DNA of 64,000 nt from Candidatus Acetothermia bacterium (GTDB lineage: Bacteria; Bipolaricaulota; Bipolaricaulia; RBG-16-55-9; JANLFV01): NCBI GenBank assembly GCA_024653345.1, contig JANLFV010000003.1, positions 116,646-180,645 on the forward strand, given 5' to 3'. The stretch's first letter is position 1. Each line of letters starts with the position of its first letter. A program made the position numbers and the translations under genes. The notes under the pieces were generated by a model. That model was given only the letters and a program-made list of their open reading frames with translations. It had not been told where the DNA came from and searched no databases. This document shows positions 1-8,622 of this stretch, one piece after another.

Positions 1-56
1 GCCAGCCTCTCCGGGCTGTAGATCTCGCGTCGCCCCAAATAATCGCCGATATACAT
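1..56 (-). CDS. Acyl-CoA ligase (AMP-binding), N-terminal fragment
   Basis: Only the first 18 codons lie in the window. The translation begins MYIGDYLGRREIYSPERL, which resembles the N-terminus of AMP-forming fatty-acid CoA ligases, as in the complete ligase at 1923-3473. An SD (AGGAGG) at about 66-71 precedes the ATG and overlaps the end of the upstream KASIII-like gene, so the two are probably cotranscribed. Assignment from so few residues is tentative. Confidence 0.45.
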   Translation of the reverse strand, partial: MYIGDYLGRREIYSPERL

Positions 57-70
57 CGCCTCTCGCCTCC

Positions 71-1087
71 TCAGCTGCTCCCTTGGGTCCACCGCCAGAC
101 CGAGGCGGCCATGGTGATCCCTCCCCCGCTGGTGCAGAAGACGATGATCTGGCCGGGCTTGGGGCCCTTCCCCTGAGCGATGGCGTCATCCAGGGCCATC
201 GCCACGCACGGCGAGCCGGTGTAGCCCCACTTGTCCATCACCCAGTGGGTCTTCTCCAGCGGCTGGCCCAGAAGCTCCATCATATGCTCGATCGTCCGGA
301 GGTTGAGCTGGGTGAAGAGGAAGAGGTCGGCATCTTCCACGGCCAGGCCGGCCTTCTCCAGCGCCTCCCGGACCAGCCTGGGCCAATACTCGGTATTGAA
401 GGTCCGGGGGAACTTCTTCACGAACTCGACCCGCGGGGGGCCGTATCTTGCGAGGTTCTCGGGGGTGCAGGGGCGGAAGGCCCCGCCGGTGTAGATCCCC
501 AGAGCGTCGTGGAACTCACCCCGCGCGAGGAAGCGACTGGCCAGGAAGCCCGGCTCCTCGCCCGGCCCGAGGATGACCGCCCCGGCCCCATCGGCGAAGA
601 GGTTGGCGGTCTTCTTGTCCTTGAGGTCGAGGAACCGGCTCATTCCATAACCCCCGGCCACGAGGACATACCGGAACGAGGGCTCGGTCGCGATGTAGCG
701 GGCCCCCTGGTCTAAGGCCGTGACCCAGCCGGCGCAGGCGCTGTTGACATCCCAGCAGCCGGCGTTGACCGCCCCGAGCTTGTGCTGGACCACCACCGAG
801 GTCGAGGGGGAGAGGTAGTCGGGCGTATCAGTGGAGACGATAATCAGGTCCAGCTCTTCCGGCCTCACACCGGCCCGCTCCAGGGCCCTCCGCGAGGCCT
901 CCACCACCAGGTCGGAGGTGGTCTGGTCGGGGGCCATCCACCTCCGCTCGCGGATCCCGACATTCTCGATCAGCCACTGATCGGTCGGTTCACCGAGGAT
1001 CTGGTCGATCTCGGCGTTAGTCACCACCCTCTCGGGGACATAGCTTCCTGTGGAGAGGATCTGGGCGTGACGGTGATTTGCCCTCAT
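71..1087 (-). CDS. 3-oxoacyl-ACP synthase III / HMG-CoA synthase-like protein (thiolase fold)
   Basis: 338 aa, the usual length for FabH. The nucleophile motif NSACAGW places the acylated cysteine at about C118, and FADGAGA matches the family. The two other catalytic residues of FabH are not conserved. Where HQAN is expected the sequence reads TQLN (His replaced by T259). Where GNTS is expected it reads GYTG (Asn replaced by Y289). FabH condenses acyl-CoA with malonyl-ACP and needs His/Asn for decarboxylation, so this protein may do acyl transfer, non-decarboxylative condensation or another reaction. Its neighbours are acyl-CoA ligases, an alpha/beta hydrolase and an SDR, which points to acyl-CoA metabolism rather than bulk lipid synthesis. 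Confidence 0.75.
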   Translation of the reverse strand: MRANHRHAQILSTGSYVPERVVTNAEIDQILGEPTDQWLIENVGIRERRWMAPDQTTSDLVVEASRRALERAGVRPEELDLIIVSTDTPDYLSPSTSVVVQHKLGAVNAGCWDVNSACAGWVTALDQGARYIATEPSFRYVLVAGGYGMSRFLDLKDKKTANLFADGAGAVILGPGEEPGFLASRFLARGEFHDALGIYTGGAFRPCTPENLARYGPPRVEFVKKFPRTFNTEYWPRLVREALEKAGLAVEDADLFLFTQLNLRTIEHMMELLGQPLEKTHWVMDKWGYTGSPCVAMALDDAIAQGKGPKPGQIIVFCTSGGGITMAASVWRWTQGSS

Positions 1088-1095
1088 CTTCCGGC

Positions 1096-1908
1096 CTATT
1101 CCTTCAGGAATTCTAGGACCACCTTAACCGCCGCTTCGGGGGCCTCGAGGGGGAAGAAGTGGCCCGCGTCCTTCAGTATCCGGACGGTGCTGTTCGGGAT
1201 CGCCTTGGCCAGGAGATCGGCGTTCCCCGGCGGGACCACCCTATCGTGCTCCCCGAAGAGGATGAGGGTCGGGATCCGAACACCCTTGAGCTTCTTCTCG
1301 AAGGAGGCCTCCTCAGAGAGCAAGGCCAGGCCGACCGCCATCTGGGCCTGGTAGGCCGCGGGGTCGAGCGGGTTCTTCGCCCGGTAGGTGAGCCACTCCC
1401 GGACCAGCTCGGGCTCCCGCTCGGCGAACCCCGGAGCGGTGCTGATCACGATCCCCCGCCGGAGGCGCTCGAGTGGGTCCCCGGTCATGTCGGTGAGCAC
1501 GGCCAGGGCCTCCGGGGTGATCGGGATGTGGCGCGGCCCGCCGAAGTTTGTGGCAGCCAGGATCAATTTGCTCACCAGCTCCGGGCGGCTCAGGACCAGC
1601 GCCTGGGCCACGAACCCGCCCATCGAGTGGCCGAGCACGGCCGCGCGACTGATCCCCAGGGCCTGGAGCAAGCCGGCGGTGTCGTCCGCCAGCAGCTGGG
1701 CGGTATACGGCCCGAGAGGTTTATCAGTCTGCCCTACGCCCCGGTTGTCGAAAATGATGACCTGGAGATGCTCCGCCAGGCCGGGGACCATCCTGTGCCA
1801 CATCCAGTGGTCGTAGCCCAGCCCGGCGATCAGGACCAGCGGCTCGCCTTCAGCCGGGCCGTGGACCTCGTAGTAGATGTCGATCCCGTTCGCGCGCACC
1901 TTAGGCAT
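1096..1908 (-). CDS. Alpha/beta hydrolase (3-oxoadipate enol-lactonase-like)
   Basis: 270 aa. The nucleophile elbow GHSMGG, the oxyanion-region DNRGVGQTDKP block, an acid residue in FGEHDRVVP and a C-terminal catalytic His in DAGHFFP form a complete Ser-Asp-His set. The start is the ATG at 1906-1908, since MPKVRANGIDIYYEVHG is a typical family N-terminus and AGGAGG lies just upstream. The reading frame stays open upstream, but that part overlaps the ligase gene and is not protein-like. The substrate cannot be told from sequence. Position between a KASIII-like gene and an acyl-CoA ligase suggests an ester or thioester in the same pathway. Confidence 0.8.
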   Translation of the reverse strand: MPKVRANGIDIYYEVHGPAEGEPLVLIAGLGYDHWMWHRMVPGLAEHLQVIIFDNRGVGQTDKPLGPYTAQLLADDTAGLLQALGISRAAVLGHSMGGFVAQALVLSRPELVSKLILAATNFGGPRHIPITPEALAVLTDMTGDPLERLRRGIVISTAPGFAEREPELVREWLTYRAKNPLDPAAYQAQMAVGLALLSEEASFEKKLKGVRIPTLILFGEHDRVVPPGNADLLAKAIPNSTVRILKDAGHFFPLEAPEAAVKVVLEFLKE

Positions 1909-1922
1909 CGTAGCCTCCTTCG

Positions 1923-3473
1923 CTAGCCCACAAACCTCTTCCGCAGCTCGGCCTTGATCACCTTCCCGTAGGGCGAGTAGGGCAAGGAATCGGTGAAGAC
2001 GACCCTCTTGGGGATCTTGTAGCGGGCCAGCTTCCCCTCGCAGAAGGCCCGGAGCTCCTCTTCGGTGGCCTTCCTCCCCTCCTTGAGGACCACGACCATC
2101 AGCCCGACCTCGCCCCACTTCTCGTCCGGCACGCCGATGAGGGCCGCCTCGGCCACCGCGGGGTGCTCGCGGAAGACGGCCTCGACCTCGGCGGCGTAGA
2201 TGTTCTCCCCGCCGCTCTTGATCATGTCTTTGTAGCGCCCGACGATGTAGTAGAACCCCTCCTCATCCCTCCGGGCGATGTCCCCGGTCCGGAACCACGG
2301 CCCGCCGGGCTCATCGGAGAAGGCCTCGGCCGTGGCCTGAGGGTCCCGCCAGTAGCCCGAGCAGACATGCGGCCCGGCGAGCCAGAGCTCACCCTCCTCG
2401 CCCGGGGGGACATCCCGACCGGTCTCGGGGTCCACCACCCTCGCCCGGCTGTGGAAGATCGGCTTCCCGACCGAGCCGGCCTTCCGAACGGCCTCCTCAT
2501 CGGTCATGGTGAAGCAGTTGACCCCCGCCTCGGTGAGGCCGTAGCCCTGGCGGAAGTTGACCCCCTTGGCCTTCCGCCAGGCCTCGATGAGCGAGATAGG
2601 GCAGGGCGCTCCACCGCTGATGAAGAACCGGACCGAGCTGAAGTCGGCCTCGGGGAAGTAGGCCGCCTCCATCCAGAGCTTGAAGAGCGTGGGGACCCCC
2701 AGGATCACAGTGCACCGCTCTTCGGCGATCGTCCGGAGGGAGGCCTCCGGGTCGAATGTCCTTGCCAGGACGAGCCTCCCACCAAGGTAGAAGAGCGGTG
2801 TGAGGAAGGCGAAGAGCCCGCCGGCGTGGAAGAGCGGGGTGAAGACCGGCGAGACATCTTGCTCGGTCAGCCCCCAGCTCACGGCGGTGTTGATGCAATT
2901 CCACAGGACCTGGCGGTGGGGGATCATCGCCCCCTTCGGCCGGCCGGTGGTCCCCGAGGTGTAGAGGATGCAGCAGGTGGCCTCCTCGTCGAGCTGGGGG
3001 CGGACCGGCTCCGCCGCGGAGGCCCGGGCCGTCTCCCGCTCGTAGTCGTAGGAGAGGGCCCCGGGGATCGTCGCCCCTTCTAGGGCCACATAATGCGGCA
3101 CTCTCACCAAAGGCCGGAGCTCTTCGATCAGGCCCACGAACTCCGGGCCGAAGAGGAGGACCTTCGGCTCGCAGTCGTTGACGATGTAGGCGAGCTCGCG
3201 GGCGGTCAATCGCCAGTTCAGCGGGGCGAAGATCGCCCCGAGCTTGGCCAGGCCGAAGAATAGGTCGATGTAGACGACGCTGTTGTGGGCCAGGATCGAG
3301 ACCCGGTCCCCTTGCTCGACCCCCAGCCGGCGGAGCCAGTTGGCCAGCCGGTTGGCCCGCGCGTTCAGCTCGGCATAGCTATACCTCCGGCCGGTCGCGA
3401 GCTCGACCAGGGCCACTCGATCGGGGGTCAGCTCCGCCCGCTTGCTCAAGAGGTCGCCTGCATTCACATGCAT
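1923..3473 (-). CDS. Long-chain fatty acid--CoA ligase (AMP-forming)
   Basis: 516 aa, full length for the ANL superfamily. Core motifs are the P-loop LYTSGTTGRPKG, GYGLTEAG, the A7-A8 block FRTGDIARRDEEGF with GRYKDMIKSGGENIY, and the A10 lysine in SPYGKVIK. It adenylates a carboxylic acid and transfers it to CoA in the cytoplasm. The start is the ATG at 3471-3473, one base after the SDR stop; the longer open frame upstream lies inside the SDR gene. Chain-length specificity is unknown. Confidence 0.9.
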   Translation of the reverse strand: MHVNAGDLLSKRAELTPDRVALVELATGRRYSYAELNARANRLANWLRRLGVEQGDRVSILAHNSVVYIDLFFGLAKLGAIFAPLNWRLTARELAYIVNDCEPKVLLFGPEFVGLIEELRPLVRVPHYVALEGATIPGALSYDYERETARASAAEPVRPQLDEEATCCILYTSGTTGRPKGAMIPHRQVLWNCINTAVSWGLTEQDVSPVFTPLFHAGGLFAFLTPLFYLGGRLVLARTFDPEASLRTIAEERCTVILGVPTLFKLWMEAAYFPEADFSSVRFFISGGAPCPISLIEAWRKAKGVNFRQGYGLTEAGVNCFTMTDEEAVRKAGSVGKPIFHSRARVVDPETGRDVPPGEEGELWLAGPHVCSGYWRDPQATAEAFSDEPGGPWFRTGDIARRDEEGFYYIVGRYKDMIKSGGENIYAAEVEAVFREHPAVAEAALIGVPDEKWGEVGLMVVVLKEGRKATEEELRAFCEGKLARYKIPKRVVFTDSLPYSPYGKVIKAELRKRFVG

Positions 3474-3474
3474 C

Positions 3475-4239
3475 TTAAGTCCCGACCACGATCCCCCCGT
3501 CGACCCGCAGGACCGCCCCGGTGATGAAGCTCGCCTCCTCCGAGGCGAGGAAGAGGTAGACATTCGCGACCTCATGGGGCTGGCCGAGCCTTCCCAGGGG
3601 CGTGCGGGCCTTCATTGCTTCGAGGATCTTCTCCGGCATGGACTTGAGGATGTCGGTGGCGATGAACCCCGGGGCGACGGCGTTGACCCGGATGTTGTAG
3701 CGCCCGAGCTCTCTCGCCCAGACCTTGGTCATCCCGATGATCCCGGCCTTGCTGGCCACATAATTGGTCTGGCCGAAGTTCCCGTCCAGGCCCACGACCG
3801 AGGCGGCGTTCAGGATCACGCCCCCGCCCTGGCGGATCATGTAGGGGACGACCGCCTGGGTGCAGTTGAAGGTCCCCTTGAGGTTGACGGCGATCACCAG
3901 GTCGAAGTCGGCCTCCGCCATCTGGCCGACCACCGCCCCGTCCTTCCACTTCACCAGCTGGCTGTCCCGCAAGATCCCGGCGTTGTTCACCAGGATGTCG
4001 ATCCGGCCGAACTTGGCGGCCACATCGTCCACCCAGGCCTGGACCGCCTTCCGGTCGGTCACATTAACTTTATAGAAGCTCGCCTGAGGGCCGAGGGCCT
4101 TTGCCGTCTCCTTTCCGGCCTCTTCGGCCACATCGCAGATCGAGACCTTGGCCCCTTCTGCAATGAACCGCTCGGCCGTGGCCTTCCCGATCCCCGCCGC
4201 CCCGCCGGTGATCAACGCCACCTTGCCCTGAAGGCGCAT
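3475..4239 (-). CDS. SDR-family oxidoreductase (3-oxoacyl-ACP/CoA reductase-like, FabG family)
   Basis: 254 aa classical SDR. It has the Rossmann motif TGGAAGIG near residues 11-18, NNAG, the catalytic Ser in NAASVVG, and YVASK as YxxxK. It is likely an NAD(P)-dependent reductase or dehydrogenase of a 3-oxo/3-hydroxyacyl thioester. It is first in the run of acyl-CoA genes read leftward and is separated from the ligase start by one base. FabG itself is one possibility, but the acyl-CoA context fits a beta-oxidation or dedicated-pathway enzyme equally well. Confidence 0.85.
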   Translation of the reverse strand: MRLQGKVALITGGAAGIGKATAERFIAEGAKVSICDVAEEAGKETAKALGPQASFYKVNVTDRKAVQAWVDDVAAKFGRIDILVNNAGILRDSQLVKWKDGAVVGQMAEADFDLVIAVNLKGTFNCTQAVVPYMIRQGGGVILNAASVVGLDGNFGQTNYVASKAGIIGMTKVWARELGRYNIRVNAVAPGFIATDILKSMPEKILEAMKARTPLGRLGQPHEVANVYLFLASEEASFITGAVLRVDGGIVVGT

Positions 4240-4340
4240 CGTTTTCCCTCCTTCCTCTCTTCAAGCCCGGAATTCTATATGATCGCCCTGCGGGGCGGTC
4301 AAGTCTCAGCAGATGTTAGGGAGGCCGCTCGAGCGGGCCC

Positions 4341-4940
4341 CTAGAGCTCGCTCCGGCCGCGGAGGGCTTGCGAGAGGGTCAGCTCGTCCGCCAGCTCGAG
4401 ATCGCGACCGAGGGGGATGCCCAGGGCGATCCTCGTGACCCTGATCCCGAGCGGCCTGATCCGCCTGACGAGGAACATCGCCGTGGCCTCGCCCTCGACC
4501 TTGGGGTCCAGGGCCAGGATCACCTCCTTGACCTCGCCGGACTTGAGCCGCTCCTCCAGCGCGGCGATGTGGAGGTCCTCCGGCGCGACCCCCTCGACCG
4601 GGGAGATCAGCCCGCCCAGGACATGGTAGAGCCCGTGATACTCGTTCGTTCGCTCGATCTTCCAGAGCTCTTGGGGCTGGGAGACCACGCAGATCGTCGC
4701 CCGGTCCCTCCCCGGGTCGGCGCAGAGCGGGCAGACCTCGTCTTCACTGTAGTTGTAACAGATCCGACACTCCCTGATCCGGGTCTTGGCCGCGGCGATC
4801 GCCCCGGCCAGCTGCTCCGCCGACTCCTCATCTTGCTTCAGGATGTAGAATGCCAGCCGCTCGGCCGTCTTCCGCCCGATCCCGGGGAGCCGGCCGAGCT
4901 CGCGGATCAGCGCTTCGAGCGGCTCGGGGTATTGGGCCAT
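4341..4940 (-). CDS. recR: Recombination mediator protein RecR
   Basis: 199 aa, standard length. It has an N-terminal helix-hairpin-helix (LPGIGRKTAERLAF), a C4 zinc finger (CRICYNYSEDEVCPLC, about residues 58-73), a Toprim domain (ICVVSQPQEL...) and a Walker-B-like C-terminal stretch. With RecO it loads RecA at gapped DNA. Its start overlaps the ybaB stop by one base (TGATG), giving the common bacterial order dnaX-ybaB-recR. Confidence 0.97.
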   Translation of the reverse strand: MAQYPEPLEALIRELGRLPGIGRKTAERLAFYILKQDEESAEQLAGAIAAAKTRIRECRICYNYSEDEVCPLCADPGRDRATICVVSQPQELWKIERTNEYHGLYHVLGGLISPVEGVAPEDLHIAALEERLKSGEVKEVILALDPKVEGEATAMFLVRRIRPLGIRVTRIALGIPLGRDLELADELTLSQALRGRSEL

Positions 4941-5272
4941 CAGAAGAGCCCCGGGATGTTCGGCAGCCCCAGCCCGCCGAGGAGGCCGCCCATCTCCTTC
5001 TGGGCCACCTCCTTCGCCTTGGCCCTGGCCTCCCTCAGCGCCGCCAGGATCAGGTCCTCGAGCATCCCCACATCCTGAGGGTCGACGACCTCCGGGGCGA
5101 TCTTGATGTCCAGCACCTCCTCCCGACCGTTCACGACCACCTTGACCATCCCCCCGCCGCTAGAGGCCTCGATCCTCAGCTCCCCCAGCTCCGCCTGCTT
5201 CTTCTCCAGCAGCTCCTGGGCCCGCTTCACCTGGCGCATGATCTCCTGGATGTTCCCTGGCATGCCTTTCAT
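4940..5272 (-). CDS. ybaB: YbaB/EbfC nucleoid-associated protein
   Basis: 110 aa from the chosen start. The sequence opens MKGMPGNIQEIMRQVKRAQ and contains the core GMVKVVVNGR and LDIKI, with the Gly-rich tail typical of the family. It binds DNA as a dimer. The start at 5272 fits family N-termini and has GGAGG about 13 nt upstream. Two other in-frame ATGs are possible: 5302 (ten residues longer) and 5263. It lies between dnaX and recR, its usual place. Confidence 0.93.
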   Translation of the reverse strand: MKGMPGNIQEIMRQVKRAQELLEKKQAELGELRIEASSGGGMVKVVVNGREEVLDIKIAPEVVDPQDVGMLEDLILAALREARAKAKEVAQKEMGGLLGGLGLPNIPGLF

Positions 5273-5362
5273 CTCCGACCCTTCACCTCCGGGTTGAGCC
5301 ATTATATCCTTCTGAAAAGCGGTCCTTCAAGGGACCAGGCTGGAGCCACCGATCAGAGCGGC

Positions 5363-6835
5363 CTAGCCCACGAGCCTCCCGTGGAAGGAGCGCTTGATCA
5401 GCTCGACCTTCTGGCGGAGCTGGGTCTTCTTCTGATCCGCACCGGCGGGCGCGTGGGCGGCAAAGCCGATCTCGACCGCGAGATCGCCGTAGAACTTGCG
5501 GACCATCTCCAGGAGGAAGGAGCGGTTCTCGGCCTTCTCCAGGCTCTCCTTGTGGAACCTGTAGTCCGGGCCGTATTCGATGCACAGCCTCCCCTCGCGG
5601 AACGAAGGCCGCCCCTCGGCGAGGAAGGCGTAGACCGCCACCCGCTCCTGCTTGATCTCCTCCAGCATCAGCCGCCACTTCTCGTCCGGCTCCGCGGGCG
5701 GGGCAGGCGGCTGGGGGGCCTGCTCCGGCTTGGCGCGCGGCCGCGCAGGATTGCCCGAGCCCTTCCGCTCGAGGCCCTTCAGCCCCTCGATGATCCGCAG
5801 TGTCCCCACCTCGAGCACAATCCGCTTGTCCAGGAGGAAGCGGAGCTCCCGCTTCAGCTCGAGGAGCCGATCGGAGAGGAAGACCAGCTCGTCATTCGAG
5901 AACTCAAGCTCCGGGAGGGCGCTCTCCTCGCCCTTCCCCAGCCGGGCGATGAGCCAGTCGCGGCAGAGCTCGACCGCCCCCTCGAGGAAGAGCTCGGGGT
6001 CCTTCCCCGCCTCGCTCACCCGGGCGATGATCTCGAGGGCCGCCGAGGCGTCGCGAGCCAAGCAGGCCCTGAGATACTCCGCCAGGACCTCCTCTCGCGG
6101 CAGGCCCAGGAGCTGGAGGAGGTCCTCTTCCTCGATCCGGGCCTCGCTCTTGTAGGAGGCGAGCTGTTCAAGTAGCACCTCCGCGTCGCGGAAGGAGCCC
6201 TTGGCCCGGCGGGCGATCGCCCGGAGAGCCTGCGGGCTCACCTTGATCCCCTCAGCCTTGGAGATCTCCTGGAGCTTCCGCGCGATCAGCTCGGGCGGGA
6301 TGTTCTTGAACTCGAACGCCTGGCAGCGCGAGGCGACCGTCGGCGGGAGCTTGTGCGGCTCGGTGGTGGCAAAGATGAAGATGACCCGCCGCGGCGGCTC
6401 CTCCAGGGTCTTCAGCAGGGCATTGAAGGCCTCGTTGGTCAGCATGTGGACCTCATCGATGATGTAGACCTTGTATTTCACCTCGGCGGGGACGAAGTTC
6501 ACCTCCTCGCGGAGCTGCCGGATCTGGTCGATCCCGCGGTTGCTCGCCCCGTCGATCTCCAGGAGATCGAGGGAGATCCCCCGCCCGATCCGCTGGCAGG
6601 CCGGGCACTCGTTGCACGGCTCCCCTTCCCTGGGAGCCTCGCAGTTCACCGCCTTGGCGAAGATCCGGGCCACCGAGGTCTTCCCCGTCCCCCGCGGGCC
6701 GGCGAAGAGGTAGGCGTGGTGGAGTCGGCCCTGGGCCACGGCATTCTGCAATGTCTTGACGGTATAGTCCTGCCCGATGACCTCGCTGAAGCGCTGGGGC
6801 CGCCAACGGCGGTAGAGCGACTGACTGGTCAGCAT
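5363..6835 (-). CDS. dnaX: DNA polymerase III subunit gamma/tau
   Basis: 490 aa clamp-loader AAA+ ATPase. It begins SQSLYRRWRPQRFSEVIGQ with Walker A GPRGTGKTS, a Cys4 zinc module (C-x8-CNECPAC), Walker B DEVHML and the SRC motif (PPTVASRCQ). After domain III there is a short Pro/Ala-rich linker (about residue 370) and a small C-terminal domain. That is shorter than E. coli tau (643 aa) but normal for many bacteria. No A-rich slippery site for a programmed frameshift stands out. GGAG lies 5-6 nt before the ATG. Confidence 0.97.
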   Translation of the reverse strand: MLTSQSLYRRWRPQRFSEVIGQDYTVKTLQNAVAQGRLHHAYLFAGPRGTGKTSVARIFAKAVNCEAPREGEPCNECPACQRIGRGISLDLLEIDGASNRGIDQIRQLREEVNFVPAEVKYKVYIIDEVHMLTNEAFNALLKTLEEPPRRVIFIFATTEPHKLPPTVASRCQAFEFKNIPPELIARKLQEISKAEGIKVSPQALRAIARRAKGSFRDAEVLLEQLASYKSEARIEEEDLLQLLGLPREEVLAEYLRACLARDASAALEIIARVSEAGKDPELFLEGAVELCRDWLIARLGKGEESALPELEFSNDELVFLSDRLLELKRELRFLLDKRIVLEVGTLRIIEGLKGLERKGSGNPARPRAKPEQAPQPPAPPAEPDEKWRLMLEEIKQERVAVYAFLAEGRPSFREGRLCIEYGPDYRFHKESLEKAENRSFLLEMVRKFYGDLAVEIGFAAHAPAGADQKKTQLRQKVELIKRSFHGRLVG

Positions 6836-7225
6836 CTCTTCTCCATTAGGGCATTCTGAAGGCCAATTTCAACGGTTGCCCGCCCCCTTTATTCCCCATC
6901 CCCGGTGGCCCGTCAAGCCCGGCTGTCATCCCGTGGATCGGCGGAAAGCCTTTCGGGATGAGATCTTCCTGGGCGGGAATCTCCCCCTCGATCTGGAGTT
7001 GTGCTCTTCCGGGAGGCCAAACGGCGATTGGCCCCTGCCAGTCTGAGCCGAGATCAGGCGAACCGGAGGCGAGGACATTCGTTCCGCGCAACTCTCCTCC
7101 AGGGCCGTGGAGCGCTCCATCGCGGGACGAGGCGGCCTGCTCTGGCCCTCGCCTCACCCGGGGATGGGCGACGGCGAGGGATAGCATCTGCTCCTGGGGA
7201 GGGAGCGCCCTTGGAGCTTTTCTGC
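6836..7225. other. Intergenic stretch upstream of dnaX, no gene supported
   Basis: 390 bases between meaB and dnaX. A 113-codon minus-strand frame (6846-7187) has no recognisable domain and no clear SD; it is probably chance in G+C-rich DNA. I looked for an SRP RNA, RNase P RNA and tmRNA core on both strands and saw none. On the minus strand TTGAAA and TAATGG are spaced 18 nt apart just before dnaX, a weak promoter candidate. Confidence 0.4.
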
Positions 7226-8155
7226 TTAGCGGCCGATCTCCCGGAGGATCTCCTCAGCCACCTGATGCGGCCCCGCCCGCCGCTCCAGGAGGGCCTCGAC
7301 CTTGCCGTTCAGGGCTTCCAGACCGCGCTCGTCCCAGAGCTGCCGCTCTAGCTCCTCGGCGATGATCCGCTTCAAGAAGGCCCGGAGCCTCCCCCGCCGC
7401 CGCTCGAGGAGCGGCCCGCCCTCAAGATACTGTCGATGGCGCGCGAGGGCCTTCGCCAGTTCTGGGATGCCCTCGCCATCCTCCGCCGCCGCGCGGATCA
7501 CCGGCGGCCGCCAGTCGCGCGAGGAGAGGCTGAGGGCCGACTCGAGATTCTGGAGCGCGGCGTCCGCCCCGCCCTGATCCGACTTGTTCACCACGAGAAT
7601 ATCGGCGATCTCCATCAGCCCGGCCTTCATCGCCTGGATCGCGTCCCCCGACTGGGGCGTGAGGACCACGACCACGGTGTCCGCGGCCTCGACGATCTCC
7701 ACTTCGGCCTGGCCGACCCCGATGGTCTCGAAGATGATCAGCTCGAACCCCGCGGCCTCCAGGAGGAACGCCGCCTCGTGCGTCGCCCGCGCCAGGCCCC
7801 CGAGCGCCCCGCGAGTGGCCATGCTCCGGATGAATACGCCCTCTCTCTGGTCAATCCCGCGCATCCGGATCCGGTCCCCGAGGAGGGCCCCTTCCGAGAA
7901 GGGGCTCGAGGGGTCGCAGGCCAGGATTGCCGTCCTCCCGTGACTCTCCTGCAGCAAGGGGACGAGCCGGTCGACGATGGTGGACTTCCCCACCCCAGGG
8001 GGCCCGGTGATCCCCAAGCGGTAGGCCCCGCCGGTATGAGGGAAGGCCCGCTCGATCAGCTCCTTCGCCCGCGGGTCGCGGTCCTCCACCAGGCTGATCG
8101 CGCGGGCGAGGGCCCGCTCCTCGCCCCGGAGAAGCCCCTGGACCAGCTCTTTCAC
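7226..8155 (-). CDS. meaB: MeaB/ArgK-type G3E GTPase (methylmalonyl-CoA mutase chaperone family)
   Basis: 309 aa. It has Walker A GPPGVGKST near residue 51, ETIGVGQAEVE (switch region) and the guanine-specificity motif NKSD. Family members guard and reload adenosylcobalamin in methylmalonyl-CoA or related acyl-CoA mutases. No mutase gene is in the window, so its client must be elsewhere or to the left. It starts 4 nt inside the DUF35 gene upstream (overlap 8152-8155), so it is translationally coupled to the DUF35/thiolase genes. That ties it to acyl-CoA metabolism. Confidence 0.88.
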   Translation of the reverse strand: MKELVQGLLRGEERALARAISLVEDRDPRAKELIERAFPHTGGAYRLGITGPPGVGKSTIVDRLVPLLQESHGRTAILACDPSSPFSEGALLGDRIRMRGIDQREGVFIRSMATRGALGGLARATHEAAFLLEAAGFELIIFETIGVGQAEVEIVEAADTVVVVLTPQSGDAIQAMKAGLMEIADILVVNKSDQGGADAALQNLESALSLSSRDWRPPVIRAAAEDGEGIPELAKALARHRQYLEGGPLLERRRGRLRAFLKRIIAEELERQLWDERGLEALNGKVEALLERRAGPHQVAEEILREIGR

Positions 8156-8622
8156 TTGATGGGCCGGAAGTAGCGGATGTCAGTGACCTTCCCCTCGCGC
8201 TCGCGCTTCGGCTTGAGGACCGCCTCGACCTCCATCCCGATGTAGACCTCCTCCGGCTCGACCTCGCCGAGAAGGTGCAATAGGTCCGTTGTGTCCTCCC
8301 CGAAGGAGATGAGGGCCCGGATCTCCGGCGGGTCCAGAGGGCGGCCGTCCCGATCGATCCTGGCGATGGTGAAGCTCCTCACCTCCCCTTCGAGGCCGAG
8401 GTCTACATACTCATCCAGCTCGGCGAAGCACTCCTCGCAGTAGATCCGCGGCGGGATGTAGGTCACGCCGCAGCTCTCGCAGCGCGCCCCGAGGAGCTTA
8501 CCCTCCTCCCGCAATGCGGTGAAGAACCGCTCGCCCGCCAGCCCGACTGTATAGTGGTAATGGTCGACCTCCATGTGGCCGAGCTGGTGCTTGATCTCCG
8601 TCGGCTTGGAAATCTTCTCCAT
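8152..8622 (-). CDS. DUF35 OB-fold / zinc-ribbon protein (acyl-CoA-associated)
   Basis: 156 aa from the ATG at 8620-8622. The rubredoxin-like zinc knuckle CESCGVTYIPPRIYCEEC is followed by an OB-fold (GEVRSFTIARID...). The start overlaps the stop of the next DUF35 gene by one base. In characterised systems DUF35 proteins form complexes with thiolase-fold partners: archaeal thiolase/HMG-CoA synthase, ChsH2-Ltp2 aldolase and BbsAB. The gene stands next to a second DUF35 protein and two thiolase-fold proteins, so a heteromeric complex is likely. Confidence 0.85.
   Translation of the reverse strand: MEKISKPTEIKHQLGHMEVDHYHYTVGLAGERFFTALREEGKLLGARCESCGVTYIPPRIYCEECFAELDEYVDLGLEGEVRSFTIARIDRDGRPLDPPEIRALISFGEDTTDLLHLLGEVEPEEVYIGMEVEAVLKPKREREGKVTDIRYFRPIK

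Noticed and set aside
83..715. Long open frames opposite the KASIII-like gene and many similar frames elsewhere
   Set aside because: They are antisense or shifted copies of real genes, rich in Arg/Pro/Gly, as expected in G+C-rich DNA, with no SD or family resemblance.
6846..7187. 113-codon frame upstream of dnaX as a gene
   Set aside because: No domain, weak start, Pro/Gly-rich composition; not better than chance.
6836..7225. SRP RNA, RNase P RNA or tmRNA in the dnaX upstream gap
   Set aside because: None of the conserved cores of these RNAs is visible on either strand.
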